A DNA stretch of 64,000 bases from Pseudomonadota bacterium (GCA_027621915.1 JAQCAD010000002.1:1-64000); one strand, 5' to 3'. Shown: positions 1 through 9,162, counted from the stretch's first letter. Numbers and translations are program-made. The notes: a model not told the origin generated them from the letters alone.

Positions 1-348
1 TTCAGCGCTTTTTTCTACTTTGGCGGTTCGTTCCTGATCAGGTTGCTCACCGACATACCGGAAGTGATTAGCGTGACTCTCATCTACTTGCACTGGATGA
101 CGTTGATGCCGATCGTTGCTGCCTGGTCCTATTTGTACGACGGTGTCTTTGTCGGCGCTACGCGCGCGCGTGAAATGCGCGACATCATGCTGGTATCGAC
201 GTTCCTCGTATTCGTGCCTTCATGGTATGTGTTCCGCTTCCTGGAAAACCACGGATTGTGGCTCGCACTGGCCTTGTTTCTCGCCAGTCGCGGCATCGGC
301 ATGCACTACTACTATCGTACTCGCGTAACAAAAGAGGTTTCCGCCTAG
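1..348 (+). CDS. MATE family efflux transporter, DinF type (C-terminal part)
   Basis: The reading frame is open from the first base of the window, so only the last 115 residues of the protein are seen. They form four hydrophobic helices of a multidrug/toxin extrusion carrier, which exports substrates from the cytoplasm in exchange for Na+ or H+. The segment SYLYDGVFVGATRAREMRD matches the conserved 'DGVFIGATRTREMRDSM' signature of the DinF branch, which is why I prefer DinF over NorM. The stop codon (346-348) overlaps the stop of the convergent MATE gene on the other strand by four bases. Family assignment is firm; substrate unknown. Confidence 0.85.
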   Translation, partial: FSAFFYFGGSFLIRLLTDIPEVISVTLIYLHWMTLMPIVAAWSYLYDGVFVGATRAREMRDIMLVSTFLVFVPSWYVFRFLENHGLWLALALFLASRGIGMHYYYRTRVTKEVSA

Positions 349-1724
349 ATGGTCTCGGATACCACGACAGGCGCCCCGTGGCGGTTGCATTGCTCCTCCA
401 CCGAGGCGCGCGCCCATACGTACGAAAGAGCGCCGGTAATGATATTGGCGACGGCGTACGAAACGAAAACGCCGGTAATGCCAAAGTATTTTTCCGTAAT
501 CATCGCGAGCGGCACGTAGATCAACATCATGCGTCCGACACTAACGTGCACAGCCGGCATCGGCTTTCCCATACCATTGAACGAAGCGTTCATCACCATG
601 ACCATACCGTAAGCACCGTAGCTGATCGGCACGATCATCAGAAACAAAGTACCGACGTCCGTCACCTCGGCGTGGTCACTGAACAATGAGGGTACGAAAT
701 CTCCGGATAGCGCGAGCAAGAGCGCGATCACCAATCCGGAACCAAGACAGAATGCTGTGCACAACCAGAGTGCCCGAAATATTCGGTCCGGTCGGTTTGC
801 GGAAATATTCTGGCCAACGAATGGCCCGATGACTGCCGACAAGGCGTAAAACATCACAAGCACCAGCGACTCGACTCTGCTCGCGACGCCGAATCCTGCG
901 ACCGTCTCCGGCCCGTATTTGGCCAGCATGGCCGTGATGACTCCCGTGGCGATCGGGATAATCGCATTTGTGCCTGCTGCAGGAATACCAACGTGCAGAA
1001 TGTCTTTCCAGGACCTGACCAGTTCATCCCGATCCGGCTTTTTGAACGTAAGCAAATCAAGTCGCTTGTGCATCAGGTACAAGGTGCCCGCGAATATCAC
1101 GCCACGAGCAATCAGTGCCGCCATAGCCGCACCGTTGAGTCCCATCGCCGGGACCGGGCCAATGCCAAAAATGAGAATCGGATCGAGTATGACGTTAATG
1201 ATCGCCGTCACAACCATGAGCATACTTGGCAGTCTCGTATCGCCTGTCGCACGCATGCTGCTCATGCCAACCATACCGACGACTACAAATGGCACACCGA
1301 CATACAGGATTTTCATGTATCCCGCGATCAGCGGAATCAGTTCGTCCGGCGCGCCGAGCAATCGAAACAAAGGGGTAATCGTCGCAATTCCAACCGCACA
1401 GATCACAACAGTTATACCGAATGACAGCAACAGGCTGTCCGTAGAAAGACGTTTGGCGCGGCGATGATTGTCGGAACCGATCGCTCTTGCTACAACAGAT
1501 GAAGTACCAGCCCCAAGACCGATTGCAACACTGGTCACGACCATCAGTACCGGGAATGCGAAACTCAAGGCTGCCAGCTCACGCACACCTACACGGCCGA
1601 TGAACCACATATCGACAAAGTTCTGCAACATCATTGTGGCAACGCCGAACAACACGGGCACTGCCATGGTGATCAGCTGCCGGCCGACCGGCCCCTGTGT
1701 CAGGCGTGGTTGCGATGATGCCAT
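345..1724 (-). CDS. MATE family efflux transporter
   Basis: A 459-residue polytopic inner-membrane protein of about 12 helices with two homologous halves. It opens with TQGPVGRQLITMAVPVLFG and continues with the NFVDMWFIGRVG segment typical of helix 1 of MATE carriers of the MepA/VcmN type. It should exchange organic cations or drugs for Na+ or H+. Length is normal for the family (440-480). It is convergent with the DinF-type gene and has no co-directional neighbour, so it is probably monocistronic. About 270 bases without a recognisable gene (1725-1995) separate it from the divergent Nudix gene and should carry both promoters. Substrate cannot be told from sequence. Confidence 0.92.
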   Translation of the reverse strand: MASSQPRLTQGPVGRQLITMAVPVLFGVATMMLQNFVDMWFIGRVGVRELAALSFAFPVLMVVTSVAIGLGAGTSSVVARAIGSDNHRRAKRLSTDSLLLSFGITVVICAVGIATITPLFRLLGAPDELIPLIAGYMKILYVGVPFVVVGMVGMSSMRATGDTRLPSMLMVVTAIINVILDPILIFGIGPVPAMGLNGAAMAALIARGVIFAGTLYLMHKRLDLLTFKKPDRDELVRSWKDILHVGIPAAGTNAIIPIATGVITAMLAKYGPETVAGFGVASRVESLVLVMFYALSAVIGPFVGQNISANRPDRIFRALWLCTAFCLGSGLVIALLLALSGDFVPSLFSDHAEVTDVGTLFLMIVPISYGAYGMVMVMNASFNGMGKPMPAVHVSVGRMMLIYVPLAMITEKYFGITGVFVSYAVANIITGALSYVWARASVEEQCNRHGAPVVVSETI

Positions 1725-1995
1725 GGATAATTCCGGAGACAGTGAGTAGCCAGGAAGGCCTGAACTGCCAGCTTTTCTGTAACGTTAACTATGACTTACG
1801 TGCAGGAAACGTGCAATCAAATATAGCCATCGAGGTATTATGTGTGTTCCTGCCGACGTTGGATTTCAAAGTGAAAACAAAATTCGAATTTGCGATAGAT
1901 ACCGGTCTGGGTATTGTACGGACTGCTCTTGGAGCCCCGGACATCGTGCGGCGATTCGGACTGACGGTGAATGGAGACGAAGCTGGTACGCCCGG

Positions 1996-2544
1996 ATGAG
2001 CTGGGAGACGCTCCGGTCCAGAATCATTTATGACAATCCCTGGATAACAGTATTTGAGGACAGGGTTGTCAATCCACGCGGCGGCGAGAACGATTACGGA
2101 CATGTTCATTTCAAAGGCAAGGCAGTCGCGATCATTCCGCTGGACGATGAGGGCAACACCTGGATTGTTGGTCAGGACCGCTACACGCTGGGTGAATACA
2201 GCTGGGAGATTCCGATGGGCGGCTCGGAAGGCGATGAAGACCCGATTGAAACCGCCCGGCGTGAGTTGACCGAGGAAACCGGTTTGACCGCAGCATCGGT
2301 TACGCTGTTGATGCACCTTCATACCAGTAATTCGATCACGGACGAAGAGGGATTCGTATTCATCGCCAGGGATCTCGAAACTGGTGAGCCTGATTTTGAC
2401 GATATGGAAGAGCTTGCGATTCGAAAGCTGCCGCTGATCGAGGCGATCGAAATGGTCAGGCGCGGTGAGATTACGGACGCGATCAGTGTTGCGGCATTAC
2501 TTCGGGTAAGCGTCGACGACCTCCTAGAAAATCATGCTGGCTGA
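1996..2544 (+). CDS. Nudix hydrolase (ADP-ribose pyrophosphatase-like)
   Basis: A 182-residue protein with an intact Nudix box at about residues 74-96: a Gly, five residues, Glu, seven residues, then RELTEETGL, the G-x5-E-x7-REU-x-EE-x-G-U pattern that binds Mg2+ and the diphosphate. The N-terminal MSWETLRSRIIYDNPW and the overall layout resemble ADP-ribose/ADP-sugar pyrophosphatases (NudF/YffH type), which cleave nucleoside-diphosphate sugars in the cytoplasm. I start at ATG 1996 because the upstream in-frame extension (from 1840) is Cys/Arg-rich and unlike any Nudix protein. The 3' end overlaps the convergent sortase gene by 21 bases. Exact substrate is inference. Confidence 0.9.
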   Translation: MSWETLRSRIIYDNPWITVFEDRVVNPRGGENDYGHVHFKGKAVAIIPLDDEGNTWIVGQDRYTLGEYSWEIPMGGSEGDEDPIETARRELTEETGLTAASVTLLMHLHTSNSITDEEGFVFIARDLETGEPDFDDMEELAIRKLPLIEAIEMVRRGEITDAISVAALLRVSVDDLLENHAG

Positions 2545-3114
2545 CACAACATAGCGCATCGGCCCTCCGGCCTCGAGTGCATCAAACGGATAACAAGTGA
2601 CCAGGCTCATTGTCGGTGCGTCGGTGTCGAGCACGATGCTGCCCCGGCGCGAATCCACTACATCGATTTCTGTCACCTGGAAAAGGTGCCGACGCCCGCT
2701 TGGCAACTCCACCTGAATTGTCTCCCCCCGTTTCAGGTATTGGAGAAATTGAAAGTGTGTGTCGCGATGTCCGGCGATGATGCTGTTGCCCTTTTCACCC
2801 GGAAGCACGCTAATGGCGAGGTGCCCCGGCCCGAAAGCAAGCGTTCGACCGGAGCCACCTTCAAGGACAATCAGTTCGACTTCGCCACCTCTGGCAATCA
2901 GTCGAGCGACGGGAGAGGTATCCGCCCACGGCCAGGGCACAGGCGAGGGTTCGCCACCTTCAGCCTTGCGCCACGCGCGGTGCATCAACTCCTGGGCGAA
3001 CCATGCTTTGGCAGAGATATAGGCTCCCTGTCCGAATTGCCAGAAACCGAGGCAAAGTAGCGAGGACACGACGATTTGGATCGCGCGCCGACTAGGAATC
3101 AATTTGCAGAACAT
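2524..3114 (-). CDS. class GN sortase
   Basis: A 196-residue transpeptidase with an N-terminal membrane anchor (about residues 11-27) and the three catalytic residues of sortases: His116 in IIAGHRDTH, Cys174 in SLVTCYPF and Arg187 in GPMRYVV. It cleaves a C-terminal sorting signal of an exported target and transfers the target to an acceptor on the outer face of the inner membrane. The start at 3114 overlaps the 3' end of the target gene by 23 bases, so the two are translationally coupled; longer upstream starts only add the overlapping frame. Together with the target and the divergent two-component genes it forms the proteobacterial dedicated sortase system. The acceptor in a Gram-negative envelope is not known. 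Confidence 0.92.
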   Translation of the reverse strand: MFCKLIPSRRAIQIVVSSLLCLGFWQFGQGAYISAKAWFAQELMHRAWRKAEGGEPSPVPWPWADTSPVARLIARGGEVELIVLEGGSGRTLAFGPGHLAISVLPGEKGNSIIAGHRDTHFQFLQYLKRGETIQVELPSGRRHLFQVTEIDVVDSRRGSIVLDTDAPTMSLVTCYPFDALEAGGPMRYVVSASMIF

Positions 3115-5293
3115 GTTGAGGTCTCCGTCCCAGAACGCCAAGCAGCAGCAGGGCCAGCACAATGAGTGCCAGGCCATGGACGAGCAAGGCACCAGCGCCC
3201 GTTGCCGTTGCCGGGAAACCAAAAATCGCCTCGACGCTTTGGCCATAGGGAAGAAGGTTCGGAACTTGCTCACTGTCGAGAAACGCTGTCTGCGGGCGTA
3301 CTGGTGTTTTATCGACCGCAACGAGGCTGGTGTGCTTGCTTACAAGATGATGCGCGAGTGCCGTCTCAACCACCGACTTCCTGACTTCTTCGGCGCTGGC
3401 ACCGCGTCGCTCCCGGTCCATAAACTCGCCGATTCGTGCCCGCGCCCATAGTGCTGCTATACCCGGACTCGGCCTGCTGATATTTATCGGCATCTCGGCA
3501 CCCCAGCTTCCTGTTACCGAGTTGCCGCGCACCGTAATAATGTCCGAGTCGCGCGCAGCAGCGTCGAGGCGTGCCCTCACGAACACCGGCTCCCCCGCGT
3601 ACAGGTCGGGAACGACCGACGGATATGTTTCCGCGACCACACCATCCGGCCATTCGATAACGATGTCCGTAAGTTGCGGCTGTTCAAGATTTCGAAACAG
3701 TCGCCCCATTTTTTCATTTACTTCATGTAGCGCACTGATGAACGTAAACGTACCGCGACCTGCCTCGGCTGCCTTGCGCATGAAGAGGCTGTTTGGCGCG
3801 GACCCAATGCCAACGGTAAACAATCGCGCCAGACCCAGCTTTCCTTCGATCAGAGTGAACAGCTCGTCCTCATTACCAACGCTGCCGTCAGTAATAAATA
3901 TGATCTGTCGCAGATGCGATTCCGAAACAGGTGTGGACAACGACAGCAGCAATGCGGGGCGCATTTCTGTACCGCCGTTTGCGGAAAGTCCGGCAACGTA
4001 ACGCCGGGCTACATTAATGTTCGCTTCCGTCGCGGCAACGCTCTCTGCAAACAACGCGCTCGTTGCCGAGTTGAATTGAATGACATTGAACCTGTCATCG
4101 ACGTTGAGGCCGTCGAGCGCCATTGTCAGCGCTCTTTTCGCCTGGTCCAGTGAGGTCCCATGCATCGAGCCGGATGTGTCAATAACGAAGATCAGATCGC
4201 GGGGTATCGACTGTTTCTGTGCTGCCGAGTCATTCGGCGGCAGCATCATCAACAACACGTGCGGTTGCCCACCCACCGATTCTGTAAATAGCATCGCGCG
4301 TGGGGCGGTGTCCGGCACGGGTTTCCAGGTAAGTTCGAGATCATGATCCATCGGCACATTTGATTCGAATAGATCGATCGTGTACCGGTCATCTGTATTG
4401 CTGGTCCCAATCGGTCTGACGTCAATCGGATGATATCGACTGGCGACAAACTCAACGGGAACGCCGGCGTCCAGCTCAGCATGAAACGCTACCCTGTGCT
4501 CGTTCGAGTTCGCGACAACCGGAAGAGTGATCCTGGACGCATCCGGCACGGTCGTCGTATCGCGTGACCAGCCTGATCCTTTACGTCCTGGCAGCGGCGT
4601 ACCCGGGATGTACCGCGGTGTAAATGTCAACGGAAAACGAATATTGAAAGTTCCCTCGTCGATCCTCAGGGTTTCGAGATACCCGATTTCGATCGAGACC
4701 GTTTCTCCGGGGCCGATGTTGGCCACTGAAGTGGTAAAGAGATTTGCACGTTCCTGCTCGACGAGGCTGGCCTTTCTACCAGCAGCTTTGGCGGCTTCGT
4801 ATTCCTTTTTCGCTTCGGCTTTCTCGCGAATCTCACCTTCTATGAATCGCTCACCGATATGCATTTTCAGCCGGTCCACGGCGGCCGTATCCGGAAGCGG
4901 AAAAACGTAGACACCCTCAACCCACTCGTTGCCGTGATTGCGAAACTCCTGCCGCACGGTCACGCGAGCAACGAGCCCGCTGATGCTCGCGTCGATTTCC
5001 GTATTCATTCGAGTCGCGACGGCGTAGCCAGCCTCCATTTTCAGCAGCAGGCTTCCGGACTGCATTGCGCCCGGTGATACGTCATCCGAAACGTCATCAC
5101 TGGTGCGGGCGACGACAGAACCGCTCATCAGGACGACCAGCACGACGGCAAGCCAGTTCCGGGACCCCTGCCGAGGCGGATTATTGGCCGGCCGTGGCCG
5201 AGCTTCGACCCTGGCGTAGGGATGCCAGCATGATCTTTTATTGCACGAATTTTGGCGCCCGATTCCCGCCCTGACTGCGCGCTTGTTGCCCAT
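3092..5293 (-). CDS. marine proteobacterial sortase target protein (VIT and vWA domains)
   Basis: A 733-residue exported protein. The start at 5293 is fixed by a strong GAGGAGG ribosome site just upstream. A long basic N-region leads to a signal helix around residues 46-62. A VIT (inter-alpha-trypsin inhibitor) domain spans about 85-215, and a von Willebrand A domain about 365-540 has a complete MIDAS: DTSGSM (372-377), Thr442 and Asp469. The C-terminus carries an LPXTG-like sorting signal, FPATATGA (693-700), then a hydrophobic helix (701-720) and a basic tail with RR at 723-724. This is the substrate of the sortase encoded directly downstream. A metal-dependent adhesive role is inferred from VIT/vWA architecture; the ligand is unknown. 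Confidence 0.92.
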   Translation of the reverse strand: MGNKRAVRAGIGRQNSCNKRSCWHPYARVEARPRPANNPPRQGSRNWLAVVLVVLMSGSVVARTSDDVSDDVSPGAMQSGSLLLKMEAGYAVATRMNTEIDASISGLVARVTVRQEFRNHGNEWVEGVYVFPLPDTAAVDRLKMHIGERFIEGEIREKAEAKKEYEAAKAAGRKASLVEQERANLFTTSVANIGPGETVSIEIGYLETLRIDEGTFNIRFPLTFTPRYIPGTPLPGRKGSGWSRDTTTVPDASRITLPVVANSNEHRVAFHAELDAGVPVEFVASRYHPIDVRPIGTSNTDDRYTIDLFESNVPMDHDLELTWKPVPDTAPRAMLFTESVGGQPHVLLMMLPPNDSAAQKQSIPRDLIFVIDTSGSMHGTSLDQAKRALTMALDGLNVDDRFNVIQFNSATSALFAESVAATEANINVARRYVAGLSANGGTEMRPALLLSLSTPVSESHLRQIIFITDGSVGNEDELFTLIEGKLGLARLFTVGIGSAPNSLFMRKAAEAGRGTFTFISALHEVNEKMGRLFRNLEQPQLTDIVIEWPDGVVAETYPSVVPDLYAGEPVFVRARLDAAARDSDIITVRGNSVTGSWGAEMPINISRPSPGIAALWARARIGEFMDRERRGASAEEVRKSVVETALAHHLVSKHTSLVAVDKTPVRPQTAFLDSEQVPNLLPYGQSVEAIFGFPATATGAGALLVHGLALIVLALLLLGVLGRRPQHVLQIDS

Positions 5294-5392
5294 CACCTTC
5301 CTCCTCAAATCCGATACGAGGATTAAATCGATCGTTTGGGTCGGTATCGGGGCAGGAGCATGGCAATGCACCGATGTAATGTGGCAAATTGT

Positions 5393-5408
5393 GACCTTCG
5401 ATAAGGTC
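5393..5408 (+). promoter_or_regulatory. hairpin covering the pdsR ribosome binding site
   Basis: GACCTT (5393-5398), loop CGAT, AAGGTC (5403-5408) form a perfect 6-bp hairpin. The right arm contains the only plausible Shine-Dalgarno sequence (AAGG) for the pdsR start at 5418, so folding would hide it. The 124-base divergent gap (5294-5417) must also hold promoters for both directions; I could not assign -35/-10 boxes with confidence. Confidence 0.4.
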
Positions 5409-5417
5409 GACGGTTTT

Positions 5418-6110
5418 ATGCCCAGAAGAATTGCAATTATTGAAGACGAGCAGGCGATCCGCGAGAACTACGCGGCAGCATTTCGGCGTGAGGGTTATGC
5501 CGTCGAGCTTTTCGAAGCGCGACGGCCGGCCATGGATTCTTTCGAAGCAAGGCTCCCTGATCTGGTGATCATCGATATCAACCTGAAAGACGACGTAGAG
5601 GGCGGCTTCGAGTTATGCCGTTCGCTCCGAAGTCACTCCGCTGACCTGCCAATCATTTTCCTTACCGCGAGAGATAGTGAGTTTGACGCCGTTTCCGGCC
5701 TTCGACTGGGCGCAGACGACTACCTCACGAAAGACATCAGCCTGCCGCACCTGATGGCAAGGGTTGCTGCACTGTTTCGGCGTATGGATGCGTTACTCAA
5801 GCCTGGCGGCGAAAACAACAACATGAAGCGCGGTCACCTTGAGCTTGATATCGATCGTATGACCGTCAGATGGAAAAATGAACCCGTCGGTCTCACCCTG
5901 ACGGAATTCTGGATGGTTCATGCGCTTGCCCGTTATCCTGGCCACGTGAAAAATCGTCAGCAGCTTATGGATGCGGCGCAGGCTGTTCTTGATGACAACA
6001 CAATAACTTCTCACGTAAAACGAATTCGGCGCAAGTTCGTGGCACTGGATGCAGAATTCACCGCCGTCGAAACTGTTTACGGAATGGGCTATCGCTGGCT
6101 CACCGACTAG
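5418..6110 (+). CDS. pdsR: dedicated sortase system response regulator PdsR
   Basis: A 230-residue OmpR-type response regulator. The receiver domain covers about residues 1-120 with acidic pocket Glu9/Asp10, phospho-acceptor Asp53 (in IIDINLKDD) and the switch/Lys region LGADDYLTKDISLPHL. The C-terminal winged helix covers about 130-230 and ends with VYGMGYRWL, the usual OmpR-family 'GxGY' hairpin. It is read divergently from the sortase and target genes and is followed by the PdsS kinase after 21 bases, so it presumably controls the sortase operon. The start at 5418 (MPRRIAIIEDE) begins the receiver directly; upstream extension to 5241 would run into the divergent gene. Targets are inferred from position. 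Confidence 0.92.
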   Translation: MPRRIAIIEDEQAIRENYAAAFRREGYAVELFEARRPAMDSFEARLPDLVIIDINLKDDVEGGFELCRSLRSHSADLPIIFLTARDSEFDAVSGLRLGADDYLTKDISLPHLMARVAALFRRMDALLKPGGENNNMKRGHLELDIDRMTVRWKNEPVGLTLTEFWMVHALARYPGHVKNRQQLMDAAQAVLDDNTITSHVKRIRRKFVALDAEFTAVETVYGMGYRWLTD

Positions 6111-6131
6111 CCGCTTGTTGGTCCCGGGAAA

Positions 6132-8165
6132 ATGAATCTTAGAAGACAGTTGATGCTCGTCAGTCTTCTCACGTTGATTCTGCCGTGGGCCGGTTGCCAG
6201 TTCATTCGTGAGACAGAGTCGGCCCTGCGCGAAGGCCAGCAACAGATGTTGGGTGGCACCGCCAAAGCCATTGCAGATTCCCTGTCTCAATACCCCGATG
6301 ATCTGTTGTCGAGCGGAAGTTACGATGCCGCCAACCGTATATATGCACATCCGCTGGTCAGCGCCCCCCTCATCGATGGCTATGTCAATGAATGGATTAT
6401 TCCGGATGGCGCCATGGCGACCCTCCGCGGAACCGACGGCGCTATTCGTTATGTTGTCGGCGCGCACTCCCAGTACTGGTATCTCTACATTGATGTTCGC
6501 GACTCATCGATTGTTTTTGTCGATTCCCAGAGCAAAAACGGTGAAAAGAAATTTTCCGATTACGTATCGCTTGTCAGCTTCAATGCTGCCGGAGTGCGTG
6601 ACGTTTTTCGTTTCAGCGCTGAGGCCCCTGGCGATATAGTTACCACGCGTGAGACCGGCCGACAGATATTCGACGAAATGCGAGTCACTGCCTACTGGCA
6701 GGACACAGCAAACGGCTACAGCCTTGAAGCGAGAGTCCCGCGCACGCTGGCGGGGCCGCGAATTGGATTGGCCGTCACCAATACGGACGACGCGTCACGA
6801 CCCGGTGTGACCAGCGCAACATATGTTGGTGATAATCCCGGCCCGATCGTCACCGTGTCCCCGGTTCTTCGATCTGTTGCAGCAGGTTACGTGCAACCGG
6901 GATTGCGGCTCATCATTACGGATAAAGATGGTTGGCGCGTCGCCGAGGCGGGCAGCATCTCCAACCAGGGCCCGGGCGACCGCGGCTCCAGTCCGCCATC
7001 AGGTTGGCTGAAGATTCTTTACAACCTGCTCCTTGAGCCAGGTGCCGAAGCGGTGCTTGCCGAACCGGCTGCCAGTGGGCGTGAGCAACAGAGTTACATC
7101 GGCGAAGCACTGCGGGGCGTTCCTTCGACCAAGTGGTTTCGCAGCCCGGGTACGGGCCGTGCAGTTGTGGCTGTCGCACAACCAGTCTGGTCAGGCACCG
7201 TGCAGACCGGTGCCGTCGTTCTGCAGCAGGGCACTGATGCGATCCTCAGCCTCACCAACCAGGCTTTGACCCGGCTGATTATTCTGACGCTGATCGCGAC
7301 GGTTGTTGTTGCTGTCGTGCTGCTGGGCTATGCCAGCTGGCTTTCCCTGCGGATCAGGCAACTCAGCAACGCCGCCGAGCGGGCGCTCGATGAGAAGCGG
7401 CTGCACAGTGCGCTGCCGAGTGCACTTGCCGGCGACGAGGTTGGTGATCTTTCGCGTAGCTTTTCGAGCGTGCTGCGACAACTCGGCAACTACAACGACT
7501 ATCTCCAGTCGCTGGCCGGCAAACTGTCTCACGAATTGCGAACACCGCTGACGATCGTCAGATCCTCGCTGGAAAACCTCGTACATGAGTCTTTGTCTGC
7601 TGAGGCTACCGAGTACACGGCAAGGGCGATGGAGGGTACAGACCGCCTGCAGAAAATTCTGAACGCGATGAGTGAGGCAAATCGAACCGAAGAGCTGATG
7701 AAAAATTTCGAGTCAGAAAGCTTTGATCTGGGCGAGGTATTGGCATCAGCCGTCGCTGCGTATGCCGATGCATGGCCAGAACGTAAATTCAAATTGCGTC
7801 GCCACACTGGACCGGCCATCCTCGATGGCTCGCCCGAGCTTATTATTCAGTTGCTCGACAAGCTTGTAGGCAACGCCGTCGACTTCACTGGCGTTGGCGA
7901 TGTGATCGATGTTTCGCTTGACGCCGAGACAGATTCACTGGTTATGGCCGTTACTAATCCGGGACCACCATTGCCGGAAAAGATGGGTAACCAGCTATTC
8001 CGCTCTCTGGTGTCGGTGAGAAGTGGGGATGCAGGCAAGCATTTGGGCCTTGGGCTTTATATCGCACGGATTATCGCCGAGGGTCATGGTGGATCGATAA
8101 GTGCCGCGAATACCGACGTCGGGGTCTCTTTCCAGGTCAGGTTGCCCGCTGGAATTTCCACCTGA
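6132..8165 (+). CDS. pdsS: dedicated sortase system sensor histidine kinase PdsS
   Basis: A 677-residue inner-membrane kinase, partner of PdsR. Helix 1 is at about residues 7-22. A large periplasmic sensor region follows (about 23-375), including a beta-rich stretch (DGYVNEWIIPDG ... YWYLYIDVRD) that resembles carbohydrate-binding/CBM9-like folds. Helix 2 lies at about 380-402. After it come a HAMP-like linker, the phospho-acceptor His467 in KLSHELRTPLT, the N-box Asn581 (LVGNAVDF) and the G-box LGLGLYIARII (638-648). All catalytic elements are intact. The sensor fold suggests it monitors an envelope or surface ligand; what it binds is unknown. Confidence 0.92.
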   Translation: MNLRRQLMLVSLLTLILPWAGCQFIRETESALREGQQQMLGGTAKAIADSLSQYPDDLLSSGSYDAANRIYAHPLVSAPLIDGYVNEWIIPDGAMATLRGTDGAIRYVVGAHSQYWYLYIDVRDSSIVFVDSQSKNGEKKFSDYVSLVSFNAAGVRDVFRFSAEAPGDIVTTRETGRQIFDEMRVTAYWQDTANGYSLEARVPRTLAGPRIGLAVTNTDDASRPGVTSATYVGDNPGPIVTVSPVLRSVAAGYVQPGLRLIITDKDGWRVAEAGSISNQGPGDRGSSPPSGWLKILYNLLLEPGAEAVLAEPAASGREQQSYIGEALRGVPSTKWFRSPGTGRAVVAVAQPVWSGTVQTGAVVLQQGTDAILSLTNQALTRLIILTLIATVVVAVVLLGYASWLSLRIRQLSNAAERALDEKRLHSALPSALAGDEVGDLSRSFSSVLRQLGNYNDYLQSLAGKLSHELRTPLTIVRSSLENLVHESLSAEATEYTARAMEGTDRLQKILNAMSEANRTEELMKNFESESFDLGEVLASAVAAYADAWPERKFKLRRHTGPAILDGSPELIIQLLDKLVGNAVDFTGVGDVIDVSLDAETDSLVMAVTNPGPPLPEKMGNQLFRSLVSVRSGDAGKHLGLGLYIARIIAEGHGGSISAANTDVGVSFQVRLPAGIST

Positions 8166-8203
8166 GCGCGTTCGCGGGTCGTCTCCACGATCGCGCCATT
8201 CAA

Positions 8204-8686
8204 TCAGTACAGACCACGATCAACCTGAATGACGCCACTTGACGAGAACGGGATCGGTTTCGTAAACGGAATATCGACGGTCAGGCTTCCCAGCAGTTCA
8301 TAGTTGACGTTCCCGGGCACACCCCGGCTGAACAAGGACACAAATTGTGTGGCCGTATTTAGAAAGTCGAGATCCACGCTGATTACGAAATCGTCCCGAC
8401 CGTGTGCCGGTACAGTAAAGCTACCTGTCGTTTCCCCGCCGGCGAATCTTTCATCGTCGAGGAACACTCTGTACTGGACGACCTTTATCGGCAGCGGAAA
8501 CGGGTTCGGATTGTCGACGTCGAACCCAAGTTCAAACGTCTGGTGGCGGAGGCTGACGCCGGTAAGTTCGACGCTGGTGAGATTCACCGTTGGCGAATTG
8601 ACCAGGGTACCCGTTCCGGCACATGCCGCAACGCCAAAGGCAATTAGTGCAGCGCTGGCGGTGCGAAGTTTTCGAATATGTCTCAT
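8204..8686 (-). CDS. LEA type 2 family lipoprotein
   Basis: A 160-residue secreted lipoprotein. The signal peptide ends in a lipobox with Cys22 (FGVAACAG). The rest forms a WHy/LEA14-like beta domain with the diagnostic segment FELGFDVDNPNPFPLPIKVV, where the 'NPNPFPLP' loop is the family hallmark. These proteins sit in the periplasm and are linked to desiccation or envelope stress, but no biochemical function is established. A good ribosome site (GGAGAGAGG) precedes the ATG at 8686. Another lipoprotein gene lies 32 bases upstream on the same strand, so the two are likely one transcript. Confidence 0.85.
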   Translation of the reverse strand: MRHIRKLRTASAALIAFGVAACAGTGTLVNSPTVNLTSVELTGVSLRHQTFELGFDVDNPNPFPLPIKVVQYRVFLDDERFAGGETTGSFTVPAHGRDDFVISVDLDFLNTATQFVSLFSRGVPGNVNYELLGSLTVDIPFTKPIPFSSSGVIQVDRGLY

Positions 8687-8718
8687 GACCCTCTCTCCGA
8701 ATACCGGTTTACAGTCAC

Positions 8719-9162
8719 TCAGTGCATCTCGCCGCCAAGTTCACCCCAGCGAGCCCCGATCAGCAGCCATTCGCTATCCACCCTGTGAAGCTCCAGGTCG
8801 AATCGATAGGCATCGGCCCGAAAGCCCCATGCGCCGGCGTTTGTGCCGGCCATGCCAACTGTCAGCGCGATCCGTGCAGCGGTGTCATCAAAGAAAACGA
8901 TTTCGTCAATGCTGGTCAACAATTCGATCGATTGCTGCCTGAGAAAATAGAGCCTGAGAATGTCGCCAATCTGCTCGCGATTGTTACTACGAGAATCCAG
9001 GTAGTCGTCCGATATTAACTCCAGGAGGTCGCCCCTGTCTTTGGCTTCGGCGGCGGCCTCGCCGCGAGCAACCCACTCACGCAGCGCGTCCTCGGGATCG
9101 CTGGCGGAGTTGCCGCAGGCCACGAGCAACAACATTACCAGGGTCATTGTTATAGGGCGCAT
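8719..9162 (-). CDS. small lipoprotein with NTF2/SnoaL-like domain
   Basis: A 147-residue protein with a short signal peptide and lipobox Cys16 (MLLLVACGN). I place the start at 9162 because an AGGAG ribosome site lies just upstream and the signal peptide then begins normally; a longer frame to 9240 would add an odd N-terminus. The mature part (EDALREWVARGEAAAEAKDRG ... SEWLLIGARW) has the helix-then-curved-sheet pattern of NTF2-like proteins that often replace enzymes or bind small ligands. No catalytic residues can be named. It is probably co-transcribed with the downstream LEA lipoprotein, suggesting a shared envelope role. Confidence 0.75.
   Translation of the reverse strand: MRPITMTLVMLLLVACGNSASDPEDALREWVARGEAAAEAKDRGDLLELISDDYLDSRSNNREQIGDILRLYFLRQQSIELLTSIDEIVFFDDTAARIALTVGMAGTNAGAWGFRADAYRFDLELHRVDSEWLLIGARWGELGGEMH

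Noticed and set aside
919-1467. Plus-strand open frame of 182 codons inside the MATE gene
   Set aside because: It is the antisense shadow of a long transporter with clear family signatures; its Thr/Ile/Pro-rich translation has no family match.
1697-1999. Open frame of 100 codons in the gap between the MATE and Nudix genes
   Set aside because: It overlaps the antisense start of the MATE gene, has no ribosome site, and its composition is not protein-like. The 271-base gap otherwise shows nothing I can name beyond promoter space.
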